Origin: Planococcus citreus
GTDB lineage: Bacteria > Bacillota > Bacilli > Bacillales_A > Planococcaceae
Assembly (NCBI RefSeq): GCF_003664125.1
Contig: NZ_RCCP01000007.1
Coordinates: 26,601-90,600, forward strand
Reading direction: 5' to 3'
DNA: 64,000 nucleotides
Position 1 is the first letter of the stretch. Each line of letters begins with the position of its first letter. Below the pieces are notes generated by a model. That model was not told the origin of the DNA, did not search any database, and was given only the letters and a program-made list of their open reading frames with translations. A program made the translations under genes and the position numbers. This document shows, piece by piece, positions 1 through 7,696 of this stretch.

Positions 1-501
1 GCCGAACTTCAGGATCGTGGCATTTATTGCATCATGCTCACAGGTGATAACCGTAAAACCGCAAAAGCCATTGCGGAAGAAACCGGTGTCGATGAGTACA
101 TCGGTGAATGCCTGCCTGGCGATAAAGTGCAGCACTTGAAAAAACTATTGGCTAAGTACAAATATGTGGCGATGACAGGAGACGGCATCAACGACGCCCC
201 TGCCCTTGCGACAGCAACGACTGGCATCGCAATGGGTGAAGGAACCGATATCGCCCTAGAAACCGCAGACGTTATTTTGATGAAAAACGATTTATCCCGT
301 ATTTCCTATTCGATCCGGCTGGCGAGAAAAATGCAGCGTATCGTCAAGCAGAACATCTTTTTCTCCGTCGCCGTCATTATCATGCTTATCTTGTCGAATT
401 TCTTCCAGGCGATTTCTTTGCCGCTCGGAGTGGTCGGACATGAAGGCAGCACAATCTTGGTCATTTTGAACGGATTGCGTATGCTTAACCGCAATGTTTA
501 A
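1..501 (+). CDS. Heavy-metal translocating P-type ATPase, C-terminal part (truncated by window edge)
   Basis: The reading frame is open from base 1, so only about the last 166 residues are present. The fragment carries the P-domain signatures MLTGDN and MTGDGINDAP, the latter holding the Mg-binding aspartates of P-type ATPases. Two hydrophobic helices follow near the C-terminus, as in P1B metal pumps of the ZosA/CadA group. Such proteins export or import divalent metals across the cytoplasmic membrane using an aspartyl-phosphate intermediate. The metal-binding CPx motif and any N-terminal metal-binding domain lie outside the window, so metal specificity cannot be judged. The gene ends just before a bidirectional terminator shared with the convergent YihY-family gene. 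Confidence 0.9.
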   Translation, partial: AELQDRGIYCIMLTGDNRKTAKAIAEETGVDEYIGECLPGDKVQHLKKLLAKYKYVAMTGDGINDAPALATATTGIAMGEGTDIALETADVILMKNDLSRISYSIRLARKMQRIVKQNIFFSVAVIIMLILSNFFQAISLPLGVVGHEGSTILVILNGLRMLNRNV

Positions 502-513
502 AATTCAATACAC

Positions 514-559
514 AAAAGACGGCTCTCCCTCATTTATTGGGGAGAGCCGCCTTCTTTTT
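514..559. terminator. Bidirectional terminator between ATPase and YihY-family gene
   Basis: An inverted repeat with arms GGCTCTCCC and GGGAGAGCC is flanked by A-rich and T-rich ends on both sides. It serves the ATPase gene on the plus strand and overlaps the last codons of the YihY-family gene on the minus strand. Confidence 0.8.
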
Positions 560-1444
560 ATGCAGCCGTTTCCTGGAATGCCGCCTTCCTTGCATGACAG
601 CATTGATTTGCCCGCCGATGATCAACAACATGGCTGAAAGGTAGAGCCACAGCAATAACAGGATGATCCCCCCGATACTGCCATAAGTAGCTGAGAAATT
701 GCCGAAATTATTGATATAGATAGAGAACAAAAATGACAGCAACAGCCATCCGATAGAAGCAAAAGCCGCTCCTGGCAGCACCGTCCTGAAACTAATCCGG
801 ACATTTGGCGCAAGCCAATAAATCACGGCGCATACAATGAATGTTATCAAGGCTGGAATGGTGAAACGAATCATCCCCCATAATTCCAGAAACCCTTCTT
901 CAAGACCCAAAAATGCAAAAAAGAACAGGCCGATCTGGCGTCCGAATATAGGCAGCGCTAATGCTACTACCAACATGATAATCAAAAGAATGGTCATCAA
1001 AATCGACATGCCTCTCGCTATCAATAAAGGCCTACTCTCCCTCACTCCGTAGGTAGTATTCAAGGATTTAATCAATGCATCCATCCCGAGACTCGCCGAC
1101 CAAATTGTCGCCAGCACACCAAAAGATAACAAGCCGCTGTTTTGATTCGTCAAGATTTCATTCAAGGTCTGCTCAATCAGCACATACACTTCCGATGGAA
1201 TGACATCTTGCATAAACAGGAAGACTTCTTCCCTCGGCAGATTCAAATACGGAAGCAAAGTGACGAGAAAAATCAGCAACGGGAATATCGATAATAGGAA
1301 AAAAAACGCCAATTGCGCTCCGAGTCCCTGCACATCGACGTCTTTAATCCGTTTCCCTAATTCTTTTATAAATCCACGGCCAGTCAGCACGTCATACCTT
1401 GGTTTCCGTACTTGGGACTGGCCGCTTTTTTTGTGTGTTGCCAT
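530..1444 (-). CDS. YihY/virulence factor BrkB family membrane protein
   Basis: A 304-residue polytopic membrane protein. About 40 N-terminal basic/polar residues are followed by six hydrophobic segments, including one around the motif GLGAQLAFFFLLSIFP that is typical of the YihY/BrkB family (PF03631). The C-terminus is strongly basic. The biochemical role of the family is unsettled: it was once misannotated as RNase BN. In Bacillus subtilis the similar YfkH lies near yfkK, and a YfkK homologue is also close by here. The gene starts 11 bp downstream of the YtxH-like gene, so the two are probably co-transcribed. The ribosome site before the ATG is weak, which fits translational coupling. Confidence 0.85.
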   Translation of the reverse strand: MATHKKSGQSQVRKPRYDVLTGRGFIKELGKRIKDVDVQGLGAQLAFFFLLSIFPLLIFLVTLLPYLNLPREEVFLFMQDVIPSEVYVLIEQTLNEILTNQNSGLLSFGVLATIWSASLGMDALIKSLNTTYGVRESRPLLIARGMSILMTILLIIMLVVALALPIFGRQIGLFFFAFLGLEEGFLELWGMIRFTIPALITFIVCAVIYWLAPNVRISFRTVLPGAAFASIGWLLLSFLFSIYINNFGNFSATYGSIGGIILLLLWLYLSAMLLIIGGQINAVMQGRRHSRKRLHKKKAALPNK

Positions 1445-1455
1445 GAATCTGGCCT

Positions 1456-1917
1456 TTAGTTGCGATTCTGGTTCTGTGAGTTGGTGTTACTTGATGAAGA
1501 GTCGTTTGTAGAAGAATCCTCCGTCAGTGAAGAACTCGGTGACGGGTTGTCTTCTTTGACTGCTGATACAACATCCTCTTTCGATTCGACCACCGCATCC
1601 TTCGTTTCCATGACAGCGCCTCTCGCGTCCCGTGCCACTTCTTTCACTTCCGGCACCAACTTCTTGACTTGCTCTACCTTGCCGCCTACATAAGCAGCGT
1701 CTTCGGAAATTCGGGAGTAAAGATTCTGTGCACGTTCTGCCTGTTCTTTAAAGGCGGATTTCAGCTCATCTTTATTATTTGCATAATATTTTGCGTTTTC
1801 ACTTGCTTTTTTCGATTTATTCATCACATCTTCGCGCGTGTTGCTGTCCAAAAGTGAAACTAGTGCCCCTACAGCCGCGCCTACTACTATTCCTGTCATT
1901 AATTTGTTTTGGCTCAT
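1456..1917 (-). CDS. YtxH domain-containing (general-stress-like) protein
   Basis: 153 residues. A short N-terminal hydrophobic, glycine-rich segment (about residues 8-24, GIVVGAAVGALVSLL) matches the YtxH family anchor (PF12732). It is followed by a long charged alpha-helical region and a low-complexity Ser/Asn/Asp-rich tail. YtxH proteins of Bacillus are small membrane-associated general-stress proteins of unknown activity. A clear AGGAGG site precedes the ATG. A sigma-B-like promoter (GTTTAG, 14 bp, GGGAAA) lies about 50 bp upstream, consistent with stress induction. The YihY-family gene follows in the same direction. Confidence 0.8.
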   Translation of the reverse strand: MSQNKLMTGIVVGAAVGALVSLLDSNTREDVMNKSKKASENAKYYANNKDELKSAFKEQAERAQNLYSRISEDAAYVGGKVEQVKKLVPEVKEVARDARGAVMETKDAVVESKEDVVSAVKEDNPSPSSSLTEDSSTNDSSSSNTNSQNQNRN

Positions 1918-1965
1918 TCCAAATTCCTCCTAGTATAAATTATAGTTTCCATCATACTTCGAATT

Positions 1966-1991
1966 TTTCCCTCTTCCTCCATAATCTAAAC
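1966..1991 (-). promoter_or_regulatory. Candidate sigma-B promoter for the YtxH-like gene
   Basis: On the minus strand the -35 element GTTTAG (1986-1991) and the -10 element GGGAAA (1966-1971) are 14 bp apart. This fits the sigma-B consensus GTTTAA-N12-15-GGGWAW. The predicted start lies about 40 nt before the ribosome site of a gene family that is sigma-B dependent in B. subtilis. Confidence 0.55.
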
Positions 1992-2105
1992 ACTTCGTAA
2001 ATTATTTTTTAAAAATAACTTGACTATGATATGAAACTTTCGGAATATTAACTCTACAGGAGGAATTTTTTCTAAAGAACAAAGTTTAAAAAAGGAGGAG
2101 AAAAG

Positions 2106-3467
2106 ATGGAGGCATTAACAGAATTTCTAGGCACGATTAGCGGTTATGTATGGGGACCGCCGCTTTTGATTCTCCTGGTGGGTACAGGGATCTTCCTGAC
2201 TGTGCGCTTGGGGCTTTTGCAATTACGCCTCTTGCCATATGCACTGAAGCTGACATTCAGCAAAAACCCTGATAAAGATGCACAGGGCGATATTTCCCAT
2301 TTCCAGGCATTATCTACGGCGATGGCCGCTACAGTCGGGACAGGGAATATTGTGGGCGTTGCGACCGCCGTCATTCTCGGAGGCCCGGGAGCCGTCTTCT
2401 GGATGTGGTTTTCTGCATTCTTCGGGATGGCGACAAAATACGGTGAAGCTGTACTCGCCGTCAAATACCGCATTGTGGATGCACGAGGACAAATGGCCGG
2501 CGGGCCGATGTATTATCTTGAACATGGTTTGAAACAGAAATGGTTGGCCGTGCTATTTGCCATTTTCGGCGCAATCGCAGCGTTCGGCATTGGAAACGGC
2601 ACACAATCCAACTCCGTGGCATCTGTCGTGCGCGATACGTTTTCGGTGCCGACATGGATCACAGGCATCATCTTGACAATTTTCGCTGCTGTCGTCATCA
2701 TCGGCGGAATCAAGACAATCGGTAAAGTTACAGCATTCTTCGTTCCATTTATGGCCTTATTCTATATCATTGCAGGAATCATCATCATGATTCTGAATAT
2801 GGATCTTATCCCTGCAGCGCTCGGTACGATTTTCAGTGCCGCCTTTACTGGTGAAGCTGCAGTCGGCGGCGCTATCGGTGCTGCGATCCGTTACGGTGTC
2901 GCACGAGGCGTCTTCTCCAACGAAGCGGGCCTTGGGTCTGCGCCAATCGCGGCGGCAGCTGCAAAAACCGATATGCCTGGTCGCCAGGCTTTGGTATCGA
3001 TGACGCAAGTATTGTTCGATACTTTAATCATCTGTTCGATTACAGGCATCACAATCGTCATGTCCGGTTTGTATCTCGATGACAGCCTGGAAGGTGCTGC
3101 GCTTACAACCGCCGCATTCGAGCAGTTCCTTGGCGGTGCTGGCCCGATCATCGTGGCGATCGGCTTGATCTTCTTCGCTTCTTCGACGATCATCGGCTGG
3201 TCGTATTACGGCGAGAAATGTTTCCAGTATTTGTTCAAGAATCCAAGCTTGTTGATTGTCTACCGCATCGCTTTCGTCGCGATGGTCTTTGTTGGGGCGA
3301 CGGTCTCGCTTGACGTCGTCTGGACATTCTCGGATGTCATGAACGGCTTAATGGCTTTCCCGAACTTGATCGGCCTTCTCGGACTTTCTGGTGTCATCGT
3401 TTACGAGACGAAGAAAATCACGGCGAAGATCAAGGAAGAGAAAGAACAAGCACGTTCTGGCAATTGA
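2106..3467 (+). CDS. Alanine/glycine:cation symporter family protein (AgcS)
   Basis: 453 residues with about ten or eleven hydrophobic segments. Family signatures include a GGPGAVFWMW segment near residue 95 and FSNEAGLGSAP near residue 275, both characteristic of sodium:alanine symporters (PF01235, TC 2.A.25). It is predicted to import alanine, glycine or glutamine with Na+ or H+ across the cytoplasmic membrane; the substrate cannot be assigned from sequence. A strong GGAGGAG site lies 6 bp before the ATG. An additional unused AGGAGGA sits about 45 bp upstream. The gene is followed by the YfkK-like gene on the same strand. Confidence 0.92.
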   Translation: MEALTEFLGTISGYVWGPPLLILLVGTGIFLTVRLGLLQLRLLPYALKLTFSKNPDKDAQGDISHFQALSTAMAATVGTGNIVGVATAVILGGPGAVFWMWFSAFFGMATKYGEAVLAVKYRIVDARGQMAGGPMYYLEHGLKQKWLAVLFAIFGAIAAFGIGNGTQSNSVASVVRDTFSVPTWITGIILTIFAAVVIIGGIKTIGKVTAFFVPFMALFYIIAGIIIMILNMDLIPAALGTIFSAAFTGEAAVGGAIGAAIRYGVARGVFSNEAGLGSAPIAAAAAKTDMPGRQALVSMTQVLFDTLIICSITGITIVMSGLYLDDSLEGAALTTAAFEQFLGGAGPIIVAIGLIFFASSTIIGWSYYGEKCFQYLFKNPSLLIVYRIAFVAMVFVGATVSLDVVWTFSDVMNGLMAFPNLIGLLGLSGVIVYETKKITAKIKEEKEQARSGN

Positions 3468-3492
3468 CATTCCATTTGAATAATGAAATGAT
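3464..3492 (+). promoter_or_regulatory. Weak candidate sigma-A promoter for the yfkK-like gene
   Basis: A perfect TTGACA (3464-3469) overlaps the symporter stop codon. The hexamer AATGAT follows at 17 bp spacing. The -10 is poor, so read-through from the symporter gene is an alternative. Confidence 0.35.
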
Positions 3493-3525
3493 AAAGCATA
3501 CCCACCCGAAAGGCAGGAATGGATC

Positions 3526-3747
3526 ATGGATTTATCCAAACAATCACCTGAGAACGTCGATTTTATGATTGAAGAAATAAAAACGAAGCTGCGCATGGTC
3601 AATGTGGATGCAATGAAAGCAGAGCATTTCAACACGTCCGAGTACGAAGACTTGCGTGAAATTTACGAGATGGTTAAAAATCGCGATAATTTCAGCCCGA
3701 ACGAAATGCAGGCCATTGCCTCTGAACTCGGTTCATTGCGCAAATAA
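3526..3747 (+). CDS. yfkK: DUF1128 family protein (YfkK-like, UPF0435)
   Basis: A 73-residue soluble, mostly helical acidic protein. The segments [18 protein letters not shown] and a C-terminal SELGSLRK match the YfkK/UPF0435 (DUF1128) family, which is widespread in Bacillales. No function is established. The length is normal for the family. A GGCAGGAATGG region serves as a weak ribosome site before the ATG. A strong intrinsic terminator follows immediately. Confidence 0.85.
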   Translation: MDLSKQSPENVDFMIEEIKTKLRMVNVDAMKAEHFNTSEYEDLREIYEMVKNRDNFSPNEMQAIASELGSLRK

Positions 3748-3749
3748 GA

Positions 3750-3784
3750 AAAGCCCTGAAGCTAAATGCTTCAGGGCTTTTTTG
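3750..3784 (+). terminator. Intrinsic terminator after yfkK
   Basis: Perfect arms AGCCCTGAAGC and GCTTCAGGGCT enclose a short TAAAT loop and are followed by a T tract. Confidence 0.9.
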
Positions 3785-3790
3785 TGATTC

Positions 3791-4394
3791 GCTTCGGGGA
3801 CTCGGCTTACGCCTGTCGAGGGGCCACAGGATGTGGGTCAGCTAACCGTTGCGACAGGACATCGCGTCCTTAGGTTAGCTTCCTAAAAACGGGCGCTTTC
3901 GCTTTTCTTTGTCTAGCTTCAGCAACCAGATTCTCGGGTCATAAGCCAACTGTCCTGTGCGGCAAAAAGCGCCGCTTCGGCCATCCGTCTTATGCCTGTC
4001 GAATCTAAACGGCTGCTTCAGCTTTTCTTATTGTCTAGCTTCAATGGCCTGACTCCCGGGTCGTAAGCCAATTCCCCTGTGCGGCTGAAAAATGCCGCTT
4101 CGGGGACTCGGCTTACGCCTGTCGAGTCAAAACGGCCACTTCAGCTTTTCTTTTTGGCTAGCTTCGACAGCCAGACCCTCGAGGTCACAAGCCATTTTGC
4201 TTACGCGGCAAGTAACGCCGCTTCAGCAAACCGTCTTGTGCTTGTCGGGTCTACATGGCTGTCTCAGCTTTTCTTTGTCCAGCTCGATCGCCCAGCTTCT
4301 CGGGTCATAAGTCAATTTTCCTGTGCGGCAAAGAGCGCCGCTTCGGAAACTCGCCTTATGCCTGTCGAAGCTTAACGGGCGCTCTCGCTTTTCT
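3791..4394. repeat. Tandem array of ~122-bp intergenic repeats (about 4-5 copies)
   Basis: The stretch between yfkK and the methyltransferase gene holds no convincing gene. Instead a unit beginning near GTCTAGCTTC recurs at 3911, 4033, 4156 and 4277, giving periods of 122, 123 and 121 bp. Each copy contains CGGGTC.TAAGCCA, a CGGC..GCCGCTTC segment, a GCCTGTCGA segment and ends with CAGCTTTTCTT or CGCTTTTCTT. A fifth, partial copy at 3791-3910 carries an extra ~65-bp insertion. Copies differ by many substitutions, so the array is not recent. Similar intergenic repeats ending in CGCTTTTCTT are known to me from other Bacillales genomes; their function is unknown. Confidence 0.85.
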
Positions 4395-5370
4395 TTTCAT
4401 ATTGCACGATGTACCAGCCGCCTTCTTTGATGACAGTGCGGAGACTTAGGAATTCCAGGTTTGATTCTTCTCCCCATTCGATGAGTTCTTCCTTTTTCGG
4501 CAGTCGGTAGAGATTGTCGAATGATGAGAAGAAGCTATTGAAGACATTGGCGAACGGCGGGCTGTCCGGGCCACCGGCGATTGGGGTGACGACCGAGAAA
4601 ATGCCTCCCGGTGCAATCCAGCTGCTGATTTCCTTGAACAAGGCCTGGCGCTTCTCGAGCGGGATATAATGCAGCACGTTATTGAGCATCACCATATCCT
4701 GTGGGGATTCTGGTTTGTAATTCCATAAATCCGCCTGCTCGATGGAGACGTTGTTTTGGTTTGCTGTCAGTTCTTTCGCCTTCTCGACAACTTCTTCGCT
4801 GATTTCGATTCCCGTGAATTGCGTCGTTGGGAATCGCTGGCCCAATTTCTTTATGTAGCCGCCTTCTCCGCAGCCGATATCAAGCACACGGCGGCAGTCT
4901 TTTTCCTTCAATCTCTTGGCCATTTTCGGATACGCCAATACTTCAAGCAAACGGCTTGTTTCTGCGACAGTCGATGCGTGCTCATCTTCATCAAAGTGAA
5001 GGCGGCTTTGGTTGCGCATCATTTTCGGGTACTCCAAAAGCGTCGGAATGTGCAGTTCCATCATTTCCTTCAGCAATACACCCGATGAATTATTGCCTTT
5101 GGATTTCGGCAATTTCCAGCGGCTCTTTATTTGGTAGCGGTTGCGTCCACTTTCCTTTAAATAGCCAATCGAGACGCCGATTGCTACCCATTGCGCAAGT
5201 AGCTGCTCATCGAGTTCTAAAGCATCGGCTACATCAAATTGTGTAACTGGTCGTTCGAATGCCTTAAATAGGTCCAGTTCATAGCCGACATACGCATGCC
5301 AGCTGTACAGGAAGGGCTCATTGCGTTTCATATACGTTCTTGCTTTTACCATCTTCATTATATCGATCAT
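4372..5370 (-). CDS. Class I SAM-dependent methyltransferase with N-terminal winged-helix-like domain
   Basis: 332 residues from the chosen ATG at 5370. The upstream extension in frame is rejected because GGAGGG lies 7 bp before this ATG and the ATG overlaps the TGA of the preceding gene (ATGA). Residues about 40-85 resemble a small winged-helix/dimerisation domain seen in O-methyltransferases. SAM motif I (VLDIGCGEGGYIKK) sits near residue 162, an acidic motif II follows, and MLNNVLHYIP corresponds to motif IV. It is translationally coupled to an FAD monooxygenase, suggesting sequential hydroxylation and methylation of one small aromatic or quinone substrate; the substrate is unknown. The last codons (KSESAR-stop) lie inside the adjacent intergenic repeat. 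Confidence 0.8.
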   Translation of the reverse strand: MIDIMKMVKARTYMKRNEPFLYSWHAYVGYELDLFKAFERPVTQFDVADALELDEQLLAQWVAIGVSIGYLKESGRNRYQIKSRWKLPKSKGNNSSGVLLKEMMELHIPTLLEYPKMMRNQSRLHFDEDEHASTVAETSRLLEVLAYPKMAKRLKEKDCRRVLDIGCGEGGYIKKLGQRFPTTQFTGIEISEEVVEKAKELTANQNNVSIEQADLWNYKPESPQDMVMLNNVLHYIPLEKRQALFKEISSWIAPGGIFSVVTPIAGGPDSPPFANVFNSFFSSFDNLYRLPKKEELIEWGEESNLEFLSLRTVIKEGGWYIVQYEKKSESAR

Positions 5371-6674
5371 ATAAGTCCCTCCACTTTCCACGGGTAGTCA
5401 TCTTCCGGTTTGTAGTATTTCAGTTCTTTCGTGCCTTCTGTCAGTTCCTTCGCGCGTACCGGCATGAACCCGCCTTGGATAAAGCGGTCCCGGACATTCT
5501 CTTTCCATAAGCCAAGCCCCGAGACATTCAACATTTGCTTGAAATGAAGAATCGGATCTTCTTCCATGCGCTCAAAAGTGCGTTGGCGCAAATAGCTGAC
5601 CGGACGATACGGGAATGAATAGGCGAGCGCCGCCAGATGGCTTAGCTGGATGACATGGTCCGCCCGGCGGTAGCGCACTTTCTCGTACCACTTAAGATTT
5701 TCCGGGTCGGTTTTTCCATCGGATAAAATGTCAGCCGCAAGCTCACCCAAAACGTCAGCGTCCTGTATCGCCATGTTCATGCCTTCTCCCGCCATCGGAT
5801 GGACAGCATGTGCCGCATCCCCGATGATTGCTTTATTGCCCTTTACATAGGATTCAGCATGATACATAACCGGAATCATCAACTGGATTTTCTTCCAGTC
5901 GGTCAAGCGCTGGACATAGCCGTCTACGGCCGGTGCCAAATCGGTGTAAAGCTTATGGAAATGGCTGATCGGCTTTTCTTTCAAGGTTTTGTAATCCCCT
6001 GGCGGAATCAAATAGACGCTGCGCACTTGGTCATCTGGAAGCGGAAATAAACCGAGAAAGCGGTTATAAGTCGAGATGATCTTGCCGTCCGTGAAGTTCT
6101 CAGCCCGCGGAAACGTCACCGTCAGGAAATGATGGTTGTACGTCGTCTGCTTCACTTCGATGTCCATCGCTTTTCTGGTCACCGATGACCGGCCTTCCGC
6201 CCCGAAGAAAAATTTGGCTTCCACTTCGAACTTTTCGGTTCCTTTTTGAAGAATGGCGGTGTTTTCGGTATATCCTTTGCAAGCAGTGCCTTTCAAGTAA
6301 CGGAAGTTGTCGTATTCGCAAGCCGCTTTCCGAATGATGGTCTTTAGCTCTTCGTGATGGATCATATAAGCGGCGTTGTATTTTCCGGGCAACACACTGT
6401 AATCCATGAACGATTGATCTTTCACTTTCAAGGTGCTGGACAGTTCCAGCATATCGAGCACTTTGATTTCATTGGACCGATCGCAAATCGCATCGTATAC
6501 ATCAAGGCCGTCGAATACTTGCATGCTCTTCGGCTGCAGCAACTCTCCCTTGTAGGTCGGCGAGCGGACAGCCATGCGTTCGGCCAGAACGACATCAAAG
6601 CCGCGCCTCGCCAGTTTCAATGCGAGCGTCAGCCCACCTATTCCCCCTCCGCCGATGAACACATCCGTTTTCAT
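5367..6674 (-). CDS. FAD-dependent monooxygenase (UbiH/PHBH-like)
   Basis: 435 residues from the ATG at 6674. An in-frame TTG nine bases upstream abuts the AAGGAG site too closely. The N-terminal dinucleotide-binding fold GGGGIGGL (residues about 8-15) and the GD motif IGDAAHAVHPMAGEG (about residue 290) define the class A flavoprotein monooxygenases (PF01494 type). These hydroxylate aromatic or quinone substrates with NAD(P)H and O2. No transmembrane segment is obvious. The gene heads a two-gene operon with a SAM methyltransferase. A role in quinone or secondary-metabolite tailoring is inferred from the pairing only. Confidence 0.82.
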   Translation of the reverse strand: MKTDVFIGGGGIGGLTLALKLARRGFDVVLAERMAVRSPTYKGELLQPKSMQVFDGLDVYDAICDRSNEIKVLDMLELSSTLKVKDQSFMDYSVLPGKYNAAYMIHHEELKTIIRKAACEYDNFRYLKGTACKGYTENTAILQKGTEKFEVEAKFFFGAEGRSSVTRKAMDIEVKQTTYNHHFLTVTFPRAENFTDGKIISTYNRFLGLFPLPDDQVRSVYLIPPGDYKTLKEKPISHFHKLYTDLAPAVDGYVQRLTDWKKIQLMIPVMYHAESYVKGNKAIIGDAAHAVHPMAGEGMNMAIQDADVLGELAADILSDGKTDPENLKWYEKVRYRRADHVIQLSHLAALAYSFPYRPVSYLRQRTFERMEEDPILHFKQMLNVSGLGLWKENVRDRFIQGGFMPVRAKELTEGTKELKYYKPEDDYPWKVEGLI

Positions 6675-6743
6675 GAGCTTCAACTCCTTGACTTTCCTTA
6701 CCCTGAAAACAAGCCCGTGAAAACAGAACTGCCGGTAAACAAT

Positions 6744-6772
6744 AAAAAAAGACCCTCGAGGGGTCTTTTTTT
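6744..6772. terminator. Intrinsic terminator downstream of psuG
   Basis: AAAAAAAGACCC-TCGA-GGGTCTTTTTTT is a compact hairpin with A and T tracts. It lies directly past the psuG stop on the minus strand and upstream of the monooxygenase operon. Confidence 0.85.
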
Positions 6773-6784
6773 CACAATTTGTCC

Positions 6785-7696
6785 TTATAGTGCTCCATAT
6801 GAAGCGGCCAGTTCCGCGCCGACTTTGGCATTGTGCTTGACGAGTTCGATATTGGCAACCAAGCTCTGTCCTTCCGTCAACTCTTTCACTTTGCCGAGCA
6901 GAAACGGCGTGACTTCTTTGCCGTTGATGCCGTTTACTTTCGCTTCTGCCATCGCCTGTTCGATGATGCCATCGATGAAGTCTTTATCGAGTGCATGCTC
7001 TTGAGGGATCGGGTTGGCAATGACCGCCCCGCCTTTCAAGCCGAGCGACCATTGCGCTTTCAGGATAGCCGCAAGCTCTTCAGTCGTTTGCGAACCGTAG
7101 CTCAACGGGAAGCCGCTGTGGCGTGTGTAGAATGCCGGCATCTCGTCTGTCTGGTAGCCGATGACCGGTACGCCTTTGGTCTCGAGGTATTCAAGTGTCA
7201 GCCCGATATCGAGAATCGACTTCGCGCCTGCACAGACGACCGCAACCCCTGTATTCGACAACTCTTCCAAGTCAGCCGAAATATCCATCGTCGCTTCTGC
7301 CCCGCGGTGAACTCCGCCGATGCCGCCAGTCGCAAAGACGCGGATGCCGGCGAGCTCTGCACAGATCATCGTTGCGGCAACCGTCGTTGCGCCGATTTTC
7401 TTCGTGGCAAGCAATTGGCCGATGTCGCGTCGGGATACTTTCGCAACGTCCGGTGAATTGCCCAGAAGTTCAAGTTCTTCATCCGACAAGCCGATTTTGA
7501 TTTGCCCGTCCATCAATGCGATCGTTGCCGGAACGGCTCCGTTGTCGCGGACGATCTGCTCGACTTCACGCGCCGTTTCCACGTTTTGTGGGTACGGCAT
7601 GCCGTGAGAGATGATTGTCGACTCCAAAGCGACGAGTGGTTTTTTCTGTTCGATGGCTTCCTGTACTTCTGTTGAATAGCTGATCATGTTTGTCAT
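6785..7696 (-). CDS. psuG: Pseudouridine-5'-phosphate glycosidase
   Basis: 303 residues, normal for PsuG (PF04227). The enzyme cleaves the C-C bond of pseudouridine 5'-phosphate to uracil and ribose 5-phosphate in the cytosol. Visible family segments are [16 protein letters not shown] near the N-terminus, [13 protein letters not shown] near residue 130 and [12 protein letters not shown] in the C-terminal third. A GGAGG site precedes the ATG, which overlaps the stop of the upstream PfkB-family kinase gene (ATGA), giving translational coupling. Kinase plus glycosidase form the complete pseudouridine salvage/degradation route. A terminator closes the operon. Confidence 0.95.
   Translation of the reverse strand: MTNMISYSTEVQEAIEQKKPLVALESTIISHGMPYPQNVETAREVEQIVRDNGAVPATIALMDGQIKIGLSDEELELLGNSPDVAKVSRRDIGQLLATKKIGATTVAATMICAELAGIRVFATGGIGGVHRGAEATMDISADLEELSNTGVAVVCAGAKSILDIGLTLEYLETKGVPVIGYQTDEMPAFYTRHSGFPLSYGSQTTEELAAILKAQWSLGLKGGAVIANPIPQEHALDKDFIDGIIEQAMAEAKVNGINGKEVTPFLLGKVKELTEGQSLVANIELVKHNAKVGAELAASYGAL

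Noticed and set aside
3791..4394. Possible CRISPR array
   Set aside because: Repeat units are about 122 bp with internal divergence and no unique spacers of 30-40 bp; no cas genes are nearby.
4079..4449. Plus-strand frames of 60-100 codons across the 122-bp repeats
   Set aside because: They follow the repeat period, lack start signals and run into the antisense of the methyltransferase gene.
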